A DNA stretch of 64,000 nt from Fontibacillus puldeungensis (GTDB taxonomy: Bacteria; Bacillota; Bacilli; Paenibacillales; Paenibacillaceae): positions 1 to 64,000 of the forward strand of contig NZ_JBHTLM010000007.1 of assembly GCF_042678945.1 (NCBI RefSeq). Reading direction: 5' to 3'. The translations under genes and the position numbers were made by a program. Below are positions 51,001 through 58,793 of the stretch, piece after piece. The notes beneath the pieces are model-generated. The model saw only the letters and a program-made list of their open reading frames with translations, had not been told where the DNA came from and searched no databases. The first letter of the stretch is position 1, and each line of letters opens with the position of its first letter.

Positions 51001-51839
51001 GATTCCCAGGCCACTTTGACGGTTCCGCCCAGCAGAGCCGAAGGCAAAGAAAGGTCGTGAGCAACAACCCTTGTTGATAAAAACAGGTATTTGTCGACTG
51101 CAATCCTTACGATCTCTTCATCCGTCAATGAATCGCACATCACTTCGATCACTTGATCTGCGGATAACCCCGCTTTATATATTCTAAAATCCGAAATGGA
51201 ACCGGCAAAATCGTCATCAGCCGCATACTGAGAACGACCGATAAAGTTGCTGCTGTAATTGGATGAATCGGTTAACGTGTCAAACCAACGACGAAGCTGG
51301 GCATAGCTGCCGCTGGAGGTCTGGCTGATGGAGCCGTCGGCGACCACTTCACCGTTCAAGTATACAACCGGACCTGCACTGCTTAACTTTCCGCCTTCTG
51401 TTCCGATGATGGACAGGGCAATATGCATCCACTCACCGGTGGCAAAGCCCCGTCCCGGATCGACGACCAGGTCCCCACCTGCAGACAGAGTTCCGCGCAA
51501 TTGGCGGGTCAGGAACATCGCCGGTCCCGTCTCCCCATTGCCAAAATCAAAAATTCGCTCCCATACGCTTGTCCCCTTGCCGAAGTTCACCCAAGCGGTA
51601 ACCGTTATTCCGGTGCTGTCGTTCACGCCGGCAAGTAGATCGGATGGCAACTGGATAAAAGATGAACCATTACGGCCCCCCGCAAAGGTAACAGCCGGTC
51701 TGCCGCTAACCAAAGAGACCTCAGGCGGCAGGCTACCAGCGCCCACCCCGTGGTTATTTTGACCTGAACTGTCTTTACCGATATTCTCTGGGTTATCAAA
51801 CTTGTAATGGGCAATGATTTGCTCACGAAAAGTAGTCAT
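48099..51839 (-). CDS. LamG-containing GH51-type arabinofuranosidase
   Basis: A 1,246-residue protein without signal peptide, from the second ATG (51839; AGGAG seven bases upstream). Residues ~5-235 are a LamG/concanavalin domain (LIGT-type strands; GSISDFRIYKAGLSADQVIE). Residues ~240-330 are an Ig-like linker (VKVAWESSYPEVLSDEGRIQ). From ~335 comes an alpha-L-arabinofuranosidase: LYGLFYEDINNAADGGIYAE, the acid/base Glu in LGVGNENWG (~716) and the nucleophile Glu in VFVGEYAS (~848). A C-terminal concanavalin-like part and beta domain follow. It probably removes arabinose from imported arabino-oligosaccharides, unless it leaves the cell unconventionally. Confidence 0.85.
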   Translation of the reverse strand: MTTFREQIIAHYKFDNPENIGKDSSGQNNHGVGAGSLPPEVSLVSGRPAVTFAGGRNGSSFIQLPSDLLAGVNDSTGITVTAWVNFGKGTSVWERIFDFGNGETGPAMFLTRQLRGTLSAGGDLVVDPGRGFATGEWMHIALSIIGTEGGKLSSAGPVVYLNGEVVADGSISQTSSGSYAQLRRWFDTLTDSSNYSSNFIGRSQYAADDDFAGSISDFRIYKAGLSADQVIEVMCDSLTDEEIVRIAVDKYLFLSTRVVAHDLSLPSALLGGTVKVAWESSYPEVLSDEGRIQSIDAAQAIALTAILSKGTCSVQKSFEVSVVPPKIPPYTLNVYGNKEVLDVSEVLYGLFYEDINNAADGGIYAEMVQNRSFESFAFDTYSLASGECGCSTGRNRDPLFAWSGDVDRMIPQNSGGLNEIFKCSDKDVNSYYVEVEDGATIRNRGIADSNQHCAMAIKTGAKYDFTIWAKAEEPGVITVQLQAPDGEAVSSVVVVQVEGGGTWKKYGVDPKLVLTGSATVLGQLALTFAGEICIDMVSLMPQDVWGAKEEAQSASAHANYSGNPNYRLRKDLVNALVEMHPKFLRFPGGCISEGSFIWENVYDWKDSVGDIELRKENYNVWGYMMTMGLGYMEYFQLAEDLNATPLPVMACGVLCQARSDYAHPAGGKLREYYIKNFTDLIDFAISTDFAGNEWAAMRKKMGHEAPFGLRYLGVGNENWGTEFFANFEVFKTSIDEYMAQNYPGYELHIISTVGAQADDDAYQQGWKFLSGNLQGSAKVAFADGHEVIEETVTWYEKQHNYMDTIADEHYYRSNEYLLNNVDRYNYYYRAENSDGSVNWKETSKVFVGEYASTDKNTLAGAVAEAAVMTGFENNADVVRLAAYAPLFNKVLTDGTYRWTPDCIWFDDETVWFTPNYYVQQLFAKHVGNKVLKTSFSTYRNGKPAELVPHGGIEIATGNAEVVVKRATVISNKDGSVLLDQDFTQQLNPAWQVIPGSVGYDVRAGEGLVLKAQSGGLNGLYLLNDEWTDYKVEVVASRLAGVDGFYVGAGLTDIVPATKDVIEYAIGYGGNATGVKVYKQGVEAYTLGDYSSSTAAGNLRAANFEKIADHTDYTITLNYGGGTGDRLICSYTDGLTMSKILDYKLEAYNREIFNSVTKGAEHVYVKLVNADNVDKTTQLNFHDLQVETAAKLVTLTGDASLVHLPNVNKKNDERVVPQEREVSMSNNAIVLNLPANSVNVLVLNLKA

Positions 51840-52060
51840 ATGCATTCTCCTATACGTAAATTCGAATGGTGAAGAACCCTGTAGCGACTCATACCATTAA
51901 AAAGTAGCACAACAATTGTTTTATGTAAATCTAAATATATTCAAATATATATAAAATTAAACGAGATAGTGAATGAAACTGTCACTTTGCTATAACAATA
52001 GTTAGCACACAGTTTTCGCGGCAGGAAAGCAAATAGCAGTCTTATACAACAAACTGCCTC
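51840..52060. promoter_or_regulatory. Divergent promoter region of GH51 and reductase genes
   Basis: On the minus strand TTTACA-N17-TACTTT is a possible promoter for the GH51-type gene, with the palindrome AACAATTGTT between the two boxes (about 51,911-51,920). No coding potential was seen. Confidence 0.4.
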
Positions 52061-52091
52061 TTGACTTCAAGTTAACTTTATACTCTACAAT
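52061..52091 (+). promoter_or_regulatory. MerR-type promoter with 19-bp spacer
   Basis: TTGACT and TACAAT are 19 bases apart, and the spacer is filled by the dyad CTTCAAGTTAACTTTA centred on AGTTAACT. Long spacers with such a dyad are typical of MerR-family activators, including the aldehyde-responsive AdhR group. Confidence 0.6.
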
Positions 52092-52132
52092 AAAATATAA
52101 TAAACGCCTACACAGAGAGGAAGCTATGTATC

Positions 52133-53107
52133 GTGAGATATCGGAACCTTGGCAAATGGGGATTAAAAGTGAGTGAAATTGCTCTGGGAAGCTGGATGAC
52201 CGATGTTCAGAGTGCGGAAGCGGTGGAAACCGCTAAGGCGAGCGTCAGACGCGCTTATGACCTTGGTGTTAATTTTTTTGACTGCGCCGATGCTTACAGC
52301 GGTGGACAGGCGGAGGTTTTTCTCGGCAAAATATTAAAGGAATTCGATCGAAGCTCGTTTGTCGTTTCCAGCAAAGTGTTTTTCCCAACCGGTAATGGCG
52401 CCAACGACAGGGGTCTTTCCCGAAAGCACATGATCGAGCAAATCGACAAGTCCCTTAAAAATCTGCAAGTGGACTATCTGGATATGTATTTTTGTCACAG
52501 ATATGATGAGAGCACGCCTTTGGAAGAAACCCTGCAAACGCTGAGTGATTTGGTCGCTCAAGGCAAGGTGTTATATTACGGCGTCAGTGAATGGTCGCCA
52601 GTACAGCTCACGGAAGCGCTCTATCTCATCAAGGAAATGGGCCTTCGCCCGATGTCGGTCATTCAGCCGCAGTACAATATGATGGACAGATATATTGAGG
52701 ATGAGATTATCGGAATATGCCAAAAGCATGGCTTAGGAATTGTTCCTTTCAGCCCGCTGGCACAAGGGCTCCTTACGGGGAAATATCGCAAAGGGCGTGC
52801 GATTCCCGAAGGATCACGAGCGACGCACCAAGCCGACAAGCAAATTAACAACCTCCTTACCGACGAGAATTTGAATAAGGTGGAAGAGTTGAACGAAATT
52901 GCGGAGAGCCTCAATACGAACCTTTCCGTCTTGGCACTGGCCTGGGCGCTACGAAACCCTCAAATCAGCAGCCTGATCACCGGCGCGTCCAGACCGGAGC
53001 AAATTGAAAACAACGTCGCTGCAAGCGGCCTTGAACTGCCGGAAGAGGTACTGGAGAAGATAGAACGTATTCTCGACTATAAACCGTTTGTTCGTAGAAT
53101 AGGATAA
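52133..53107 (+). CDS. Aldo/keto reductase (Kv-beta/YghZ group)
   Basis: A 324-residue NADPH-dependent reductase from a GTG start (AGAGAGG upstream). The catalytic tetrad fits: Asp and Tyr in FFDCADAYSGG, Lys in VVSSKVFF and His in MYFCHRYDE. The late segment SSLITGASRPEQIENNVAAS is the cofactor-binding part of the Kv-beta-like group. It reduces aldehydes or ketones, perhaps as detoxification, given the MerR-type promoter. Confidence 0.9.
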   Translation: MRYRNLGKWGLKVSEIALGSWMTDVQSAEAVETAKASVRRAYDLGVNFFDCADAYSGGQAEVFLGKILKEFDRSSFVVSSKVFFPTGNGANDRGLSRKHMIEQIDKSLKNLQVDYLDMYFCHRYDESTPLEETLQTLSDLVAQGKVLYYGVSEWSPVQLTEALYLIKEMGLRPMSVIQPQYNMMDRYIEDEIIGICQKHGLGIVPFSPLAQGLLTGKYRKGRAIPEGSRATHQADKQINNLLTDENLNKVEELNEIAESLNTNLSVLALAWALRNPQISSLITGASRPEQIENNVAASGLELPEEVLEKIERILDYKPFVRRIG

Positions 53108-53110
53108 TGA

Positions 53111-53154
53111 AAAAAGGGCCTCCTGTCAGACTTTATCTGACAGGGGGCCCTTTA
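53111..53154. terminator. Terminator of the aldo/keto reductase gene
   Basis: AAAGGGCCTCCTGTCAGA and TCTGACAGGGGGCCCTTT form a long stem. A runs before it and T runs after it allow use in both directions. Confidence 0.75.
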
Positions 53155-53226
53155 AGTGATAGGTCATATATAGCTCACTACAATCTGCTATTTGTTAAGA
53201 TTTTTAAGCAACGCTATTGACCTATC

Positions 53227-53485
53227 CTAGTTGAGGAAGTCCATGAACTGCATAACGGAAAGCAACTGGTACAGGAACTGAGCAGCTTCCGCTCGTGTGG
53301 TCGAGCCCTGAGGTGGCTTTGCCTTGGTAACCTTGAAGAGCTCCAGAACGTGTCAGAGACATGATCACGTCTATGGCATAAGGGCTGCTTTTCTTGAAAT
53401 CGCTAAAGGTGGGCAGCGACTGGAAGCTTCCTTGAACCATCAATCCTTTCGAGACTGCAATGCCCGGTAAATAACACATACTCAT
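53227..53485 (-). pseudogene. Frameshifted SLH-domain remnant
   Basis: Minus-strand frames joined at about 53,320 give an SLH domain: FSDFKKSSPYAIDVIMSLTR, then SGALQGYQGK, then (next frame) GSTTRAEAAQFLYQLLSVMQ and a stop at 53,227. The order FSD-A-I-M-L-G-I-GY-TRAE-A-FLY is that of SLH repeats. The rest of the gene is gone. It is evidence of a lost or moved surface protein beside the copper-amine-oxidase-N-domain gene. Confidence 0.65.
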
Positions 53486-53589
53486 AATAAGAACCTGTAT
53501 GAGTTCAAAAATTAAATAAAATAGTATAAAATTAGGAGAATATCTTAAATATACAATGAATTTAATCATAGTAGATAAGGTGGGAAAAA

Positions 53590-54735
53590 ATGAAAATAAT
53601 AGTTAAATACAGTTTGATTATTCTATTATTATGTGTCTCGTTAAGTTCTTTGCAGAAGATACAAGCAGATGGCTCAGAGATTCATGTTGTGCTAGACGGC
53701 ATGGAGATTCAATTTGATGTCCCCCCTGTCCAGGTGAACGGATACACCTATATTCCTTTACGTTCAATACTGCAGACATTGGGGGCAAGTATACAATTTG
53801 ATCCGCAAACCAATATTATCGTAATTCAGCATCAATCAAATGACATCATTTATGATGTAAACAGTAGTAAGGTTATTATTGATCATGAAACTTATTCCCT
53901 GACCCCCAAACCGATTGTTCGGGGAAACCGTACACTCGTCCCTCTACGATTCTTTAGCACCGCCTTTGGATATAGAACGGATTGGGATACAGAAAGCCGC
54001 ACAGTCACTCTTAACACGGTTCTTCCAACGCAGCATGCCGATTCTTCCGAAGGATCTAAACCTGTAGTTCTTCTACCTCACACTTCCCAACAGCTCTCCC
54101 CAGAAAAGTTATCAGGCAATTTATTCGATGTTGATCTTGGACTCAGCATTGAGATCAGAAATTACGCAGTCGTTAATAACAAGTTATATACCTACCTGTA
54201 TATTAGTAACTCAAGCAAAGACCATTCCTTATTCGTGTCCTTTGATCCAAGCAATAAGAAGGTGATATGGCAGCATAATGAAAAAAAGCCGGAAATGGTC
54301 CCATTTATTTCAGAGGATTGTACAACTGTAACCCCCATAACCACCATTGATTCTACTAGTGGACATGTATATACTCTTCCTAAATTTAGTCAGGACCAAG
54401 TATGTTTGAGACAGAATGCCGAAAAACTCCAACAACAAATACAGGGGCGCGAGAAATATCAATTTACTGAACTTGGGAGCGACCATGCTGTTTACCAAAC
54501 CTACATCCAATTGGAAGATGGGTCTGTTCAAGATTTTGAGTTTCCTCCGCAAATGGGATATATTTTCTTTATCTTGGCACCTACTGACGGCAATTCTTCT
54601 ATGGAAATATCAGGTAAATACAAAGCTTCAAAAGATAACTCATCTGCATTACCTTTTCACTTAACATATATGACTGATAAGCCAGTCGATTTTGGAAAAT
54701 ACAACTTAATTTATACTCTGTTACCTTCAGAATAA
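53590..54735 (+). CDS. Secreted protein with copper amine oxidase N-terminal domain
   Basis: A 381-residue protein with a signal peptide (KIIVKYSLIILLLCVSLSSL, cleavage near QADG). Residues ~30-140 are the copper amine oxidase N-like domain (VQVNGYTYIPLRSILQTLGA and PKPIVRGNRTLVPLRFFSTA), a repeated beta unit common in secreted proteins of Paenibacillus; it is not the enzyme itself. The remaining ~230 residues form an unknown beta-rich domain. Codon use is more A/T-rich than its neighbours. The reading frame stops right before the IS3 remnant, so its end may have been altered. Confidence 0.75.
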   Translation: MKIIVKYSLIILLLCVSLSSLQKIQADGSEIHVVLDGMEIQFDVPPVQVNGYTYIPLRSILQTLGASIQFDPQTNIIVIQHQSNDIIYDVNSSKVIIDHETYSLTPKPIVRGNRTLVPLRFFSTAFGYRTDWDTESRTVTLNTVLPTQHADSSEGSKPVVLLPHTSQQLSPEKLSGNLFDVDLGLSIEIRNYAVVNNKLYTYLYISNSSKDHSLFVSFDPSNKKVIWQHNEKKPEMVPFISEDCTTVTPITTIDSTSGHVYTLPKFSQDQVCLRQNAEKLQQQIQGREKYQFTELGSDHAVYQTYIQLEDGSVQDFEFPPQMGYIFFILAPTDGNSSMEISGKYKASKDNSSALPFHLTYMTDKPVDFGKYNLIYTLLPSE

Positions 54736-54736
54736 T

Positions 54737-55067
54737 TGGATACGTTCCCGAAACAACCGGAGTGGACAGTCCTAATCAAAAATGGGATAGTCGCTTACCA
54801 CATAAGTCGTCAAAATGAAAACCCACTGGTCCTTGAGACGTTTAGGAAGGCATTTGAAAAGTATAAAGACGTGACTGGATTGATCGTTCATAGCGATCAA
54901 GGACCAGTACAAGTCTCATGCTTATCATGACATGTTGCCACAGGTTGGCGCCAAATCAGCATGTCACGTTAGCACAACGTAATTTAAACAAGCTGACTCC
55001 GGTTGAATACCGAAGCCAGCTTGTTACCTAGGGCTTTTTCTAATGTCCACTAAATGGGGGCTTGACC
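54737..55067 (+). pseudogene. IS3-type transposase remnant
   Basis: A middle piece of the integrase reads IVAYHISRQNENPLVLETFR and DVTGLIVHSDQG (the second catalytic Asp region). A frameshifted bit gives HAYHDMLPQVGA. After a deletion, NKLTPVEYRSQLV is the end of the same protein. ACAAGCTGACTCCGGT and ACCGAAGCCAGCTTGT make a strong hairpin over that end (54,988-55,024). Sequence near 55,041-55,067 (TGTCCACTAAATGGGGGC) is likely the element end. It is inactive. Confidence 0.75.
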
Positions 55068-55117
55068 GTTACTCTAACAAGAAGCTTTTTAACATGGTCC
55101 TTCATTACCGATCCGCT

Positions 55118-55405
55118 TCAATAAGAATACGGCTCTTTCGGCACGCTCCACTTTGAGCCTCCGGGATGCGGGCAGTCCTTCTCGGCTAGCTTTCCGCGGA
55201 CCGCGACAAGGCAGCCGCAGTACATGCACGTCGTCTCGTACTCCAGCGATGAGCATGCCTGGCACGCAGTAAGCCGGGCTTCGTACGTGTTATCGTTGAC
55301 AAAGACAAAGCCCTTACCCTCCATCGCGGCGAGCAGTCGGTCGATTTGTCCGCTCGTTACCCGGACGTCCGCCGAGCAGCCCTTGCAGCCATCATTCGTG
55401 CCCAT
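55118..55405 (-). CDS. Cys-rich DUF6171-like protein
   Basis: A 95-residue protein with about nine Cys, including CKGC at the start, CQAC and later CMYCGC, a likely zinc-binding set. TSGQIDRLLAAMEGKGFVFV and DNTYEARLTACQACSSLEYE match the DUF6171 proteins of Paenibacillus. Function is unknown. It starts five bases after the arabinofuranosidase stop without a clear ribosome site, so translation is probably coupled to it. Confidence 0.65.
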   Translation of the reverse strand: MGTNDGCKGCSADVRVTSGQIDRLLAAMEGKGFVFVNDNTYEARLTACQACSSLEYETTCMYCGCLVAVRGKLAEKDCPHPGGSKWSVPKEPYSY

Positions 55406-55409
55406 GGCG

Positions 55410-56897
55410 CTAGAAGCGGAGCGTCAGCACCGTGACGGATATTGGCGGCAGCGTTGCGGACAGCCCTTCCGCGCTAATCTCCGTCACACCGTCAAACGGC
55501 TGCGGCGCTACCGTATCCGGCTGCTCGAACGTGTTGTGCGCGTTCATATCCGCATGGGTCAGCACTCGGCCGCTCACCTCCGATGTGCCCGTCAGACCGC
55601 GGAGCCGCAGCGCGATTAGCGCCTCGGAGTTCGGATCGACATTGCACAGGCTGATGTCGATCGTCCCATCGGCCCGCTTCGATGCCGATGCGCTCACCTG
55701 TGGAATCGCTTCGCCGCCCACGCTGTAATCACCGGTCTCGAGGTGAAGCGCAAGCGCTTCTGCGTCCTGGTGCACCTTAAACATTTCAAAAACATGATAC
55801 GTTGGCGTCAACAGCATCTTCGCGCCTTCCGTCAGGATCATCGCCTGAAGCACGTTGACCGTCTGGGCGATGTTCGCCATGTGAACCCGATCGCAGTGCC
55901 GGTGGAATATGTGAAAATGCAGCCCCGCCACCAATGCGTCCCGGAGCGAGTTCTGCTGGTACAGGAAGCCCGGATTCGTGCCCGGCTCCACCTGGAACCA
56001 GGTACCCCACTCATCTACAATCAGACCGACCCGCTTCTTCGGGTCATACTGGTCCATGATCGCCGAGTGGCGCGTAATCAATTCGTCCATGTAAAGCGAC
56101 ATCTGCATCGTCTCGAACCACTCCGCTTCGTCGAAGCCGATGGCCGGACGTTTTACTTCAAAGCCTCCAGGCACTGTGTAATTGTGCAGGCTGAAGCCGT
56201 CCATGAGATGGCCCGCCTCCCGCATAACCGTCTCGGTCCAGCGATAATCGTTGGCGTTCGGGCCGCACGCAATTTTATATACCCGGTTCTCACCGTAATT
56301 CCGCACGTAAGTCTGGTACCGACGGTACTCATCAACGTAATATTCCGGGCGCATATTGCCGCCGCAGCCCCAGCTCTCGTTGCCGACTCCGAAATACTTC
56401 AGCTTCCACGGCTTCTCGCGACCGTTCTCCTTGCGCCAATTTGCCATTGGAGACTCGCCGTCGAAGGTCATATATTCAACCCACTCCTGCATCTCCTGGA
56501 CCGAACCACTGCCGACGTTGCCGCAGATATACGGCTCTGTCCCAAGCAGTTCACACAGGTCAAAGAACTCGTGCGTGCCGAAGTGGTTGTTCTCCACGAC
56601 GCCACCCCAGTGTGTGTTCACCATGCGCTTGCGCTGCTCCTTCGGACCAACGCCGTCTTTCCAGTGGTATTCGTCGGCGAAACAGCCGCCCGGCCACCGA
56701 AGCACCGGAATACTAAGGTTGCGCAGCGCTTCCAGCACATCGTTACGGATGCCCCGCGTATTTGGGATGGCCGAGTCCTCCCCTACCCAGATGCCTTCAT
56801 AAATGCAGCGGCCAAGATGCTCGGCAAAATGTCCGTAAATATGACGGCTGATCGTGCCGGATGTTATATCGGTATTGATGGTAATCGTCGTATTCAT
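55410..56897 (-). CDS. abfA: Intracellular alpha-L-arabinofuranosidase (GH51)
   Basis: A 495-residue cytosolic enzyme from the ATG at 56897 (AAGGGAG upstream). ISRHIYGHFAEHLGRCIYEG at the start, the acid/base Glu in FGVGNESWG (~174) and the nucleophile Glu in LIVDEWGTW (~296) are those of GH51 AbfA. It splits terminal alpha-L-arabinofuranosyl residues from imported oligosaccharides. It follows the AraQ-like permease by 88 bases in locus B. Length is usual for the family. Confidence 0.95.
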   Translation of the reverse strand: MNTTITINTDITSGTISRHIYGHFAEHLGRCIYEGIWVGEDSAIPNTRGIRNDVLEALRNLSIPVLRWPGGCFADEYHWKDGVGPKEQRKRMVNTHWGGVVENNHFGTHEFFDLCELLGTEPYICGNVGSGSVQEMQEWVEYMTFDGESPMANWRKENGREKPWKLKYFGVGNESWGCGGNMRPEYYVDEYRRYQTYVRNYGENRVYKIACGPNANDYRWTETVMREAGHLMDGFSLHNYTVPGGFEVKRPAIGFDEAEWFETMQMSLYMDELITRHSAIMDQYDPKKRVGLIVDEWGTWFQVEPGTNPGFLYQQNSLRDALVAGLHFHIFHRHCDRVHMANIAQTVNVLQAMILTEGAKMLLTPTYHVFEMFKVHQDAEALALHLETGDYSVGGEAIPQVSASASKRADGTIDISLCNVDPNSEALIALRLRGLTGTSEVSGRVLTHADMNAHNTFEQPDTVAPQPFDGVTEISAEGLSATLPPISVTVLTLRF

Positions 56898-56984
56898 TAC
56901 AAGTCTCCCTTCTTTTAAATTACATCTTGCTCTTCTCTCTATAAACAGCAGCAGCCACCATACCCTCAAAGCTGACTTTATCGT

Positions 56985-57842
56985 TTATCCTTTGACAGCG
57001 CCCGCAATCATACTTTTTTGTACCTGTTTGCTAAGCAGTAAATAAATAATAATCGTCGGGATCGTGGAGATCATGAGGCCTGCTCCAATAATTCCCCATT
57101 GCGTAATGTAGGTTCCCACCATCGACATCATGCCGACCGTTAGTGTCTGATAAGCCGTGTTATTAATGAATGTTACCGCGAACATCAGCTCGTTCCAGGA
57201 AGAAAGGAACGTAAAGATCGCCACCGTTGCCAACGCAGGCTTAACAAGAGGCAATATAATATAAAAGAAAGTTCTGTAAATCCCGCATCCGTCAATGACC
57301 GCGGATTCCTCCATTTCACGGGGAACCCCCTTAAAAAAGCTGCCAAGAATAAACACAGCCAGAGGAATGCCAAATGCAACATAAGGGATAATCAGAGACC
57401 AATAGGTATTCAGCATTTTCAGGTTCTTCAGTACCATAAACAGGGGTAGCAGAGCTGCATGAATCGGTACCATCATACCGAGAAGAATAACCGTCATCGT
57501 AACATTGCTCAGTTTCCATTTCATTCTTGTGATGGCATAACCCGTCATTGAGGCAAGAATTAAAACAATGAAAATGGTTACAACGGTTACCCATACACTG
57601 TTTACAAAATAAGTTAAAACATTGCCGTCCGATAATGCCTTGGCATAGTTGCTCCAGAGAAACTTTTTAGGAAGCCCCAATACATCGCCGCTGAAAATCT
57701 CACCGTTGTCTTTCAGTGAGAAAAATGCCAGCCAGATGAGAGGATAAATCTGTATGATCGCTACAATAATTAAAAAGGCTTGCAACAGTATTTTACCAAT
57801 GAAATTAGGTCTTTTTTGAATAGTTGCTTCTGCTGTACTCAT
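56985..57842 (-). CDS. araQ: Sugar ABC permease, AraQ type
   Basis: A 285-residue protein with six helices, from the ATG at 57842 eight bases after AGGAGG. The EAA motif is EMEESAVIDGCGIYRTFFYI, and the end QVQKSMIAGAVKG is the hallmark of the AraQ/MalG-like partner. It forms the channel with the AraP-like protein encoded 13 bp upstream. The arabino-oligosaccharide substrate is inferred from the neighbouring GH51 gene. Confidence 0.88.
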   Translation of the reverse strand: MSTAEATIQKRPNFIGKILLQAFLIIVAIIQIYPLIWLAFFSLKDNGEIFSGDVLGLPKKFLWSNYAKALSDGNVLTYFVNSVWVTVVTIFIVLILASMTGYAITRMKWKLSNVTMTVILLGMMVPIHAALLPLFMVLKNLKMLNTYWSLIIPYVAFGIPLAVFILGSFFKGVPREMEESAVIDGCGIYRTFFYIILPLVKPALATVAIFTFLSSWNELMFAVTFINNTAYQTLTVGMMSMVGTYITQWGIIGAGLMISTIPTIIIYLLLSKQVQKSMIAGAVKG

Positions 57843-57854
57843 TTTTCTCACCTC

Positions 57855-58724
57855 CTATTCGGTTTTAACAAATTTGTTGATAACGACTGTAAATACTAAA
57901 CATTCCAATATAATAAAGACGGATAATGCACTACCATAACCATATCTGTAGGTATCAAAAATAGTCGTGTACATCAGCGTACTCGGTACTTCAGTGGAAA
58001 AGAATGGGCCGCCGCCTGTCAACACATACACCAGATCGAATACCTTAAGCGCACCGATCATGGAAAAGACGAGACACACTTTGAGAATCGGCTTCATTAG
58101 CGGAATAGTAATCGAGATGGCCGTCCGCACGGGAGAAGCTCCATCGATTTTTGCAGCTTCAAAAATATCCTGCGAAATCGACTTCGCTCCTGCATACATT
58201 AACAGCATATGATAACCGACATACTGCCACAGGGTCGGAATAAAGGAAGAAATCAGCGCTGTACTTTTCTGTCCAAGCCAATCTTGCGCCAAGCTTGAAA
58301 GACCGATGTCTTTGAGCAGCGTGTTCAAAAGGCCATAGTCCGCGTTGTAGATTTTAGACCAAAGCTGTGCGATCACGACGGTAGAAATCAAAACTGGGAT
58401 AAAATATACGGTACGATAAAACCCTTCTCCCTTGATAGTGGATGCCAAAATGAGGGCAAGAATAAGAGAAACGGGCAACTGAATGAAAATGGACGCTGCT
58501 GCGAACAGCAAAGAATTTTTCATAGAACTTAAAGCTCGGTGACTGGTAAACATTTCAACATAATTCTGCAGACCGATAAAAGTGCCTTTTCCAACGCCAT
58601 TCCAATCGAGCAAACTATAATAACTTGAGACGAAAATCGGAACCAAAACAATTGCGAAAAATATGATGAGTGTCGGAAGAACAAATATACATATGGCCGT
58701 CTTATTCGAAAATACGGAATTCAT
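57855..58724 (-). CDS. araP: Sugar ABC permease, AraP type
   Basis: A 289-residue protein with six helices. PVLISTVVIAQLWSKIYNAD and the EAA motif IFEAAKIDGASPVRTAISIT are typical of the MalF/AraP group (CUT1). GGAGACGATT lies before the ATG. A stem-loop separates it from the binding-protein gene upstream. Confidence 0.88.
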   Translation of the reverse strand: MNSVFSNKTAICIFVLPTLIIFFAIVLVPIFVSSYYSLLDWNGVGKGTFIGLQNYVEMFTSHRALSSMKNSLLFAAASIFIQLPVSLILALILASTIKGEGFYRTVYFIPVLISTVVIAQLWSKIYNADYGLLNTLLKDIGLSSLAQDWLGQKSTALISSFIPTLWQYVGYHMLLMYAGAKSISQDIFEAAKIDGASPVRTAISITIPLMKPILKVCLVFSMIGALKVFDLVYVLTGGGPFFSTEVPSTLMYTTIFDTYRYGYGSALSVFIILECLVFTVVINKFVKTE

Positions 58725-58738
58725 AATCGTCTCCTATC

Positions 58739-58774
58739 AAAGATGTGGCCAGGGGTTTCCCTAACCACATCTTT
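58739..58774 (-). terminator. Stem-loop between binding-protein and permease genes, locus B
   Basis: AAAGATGTGG and CCACATCTTT form a perfect stem with an inner GGG/CCC. No long T run follows, so it should end only part of the transcripts, the same layout as in locus A. Confidence 0.6.
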
Positions 58775-58793
58775 ATTTCTGTTTATTTTTCTA

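Noticed and set aside
53222..53569. A 115-codon minus-strand frame as an intact gene
   Set aside because: Only its middle part makes sense, and the sense continues in another frame as an SLH domain, so a frameshifted remnant is the better call.
55743..56918. A 391-codon plus-strand frame over abfA
   Set aside because: Antisense of a well-conserved GH51 gene; a high-GC codon-position effect.
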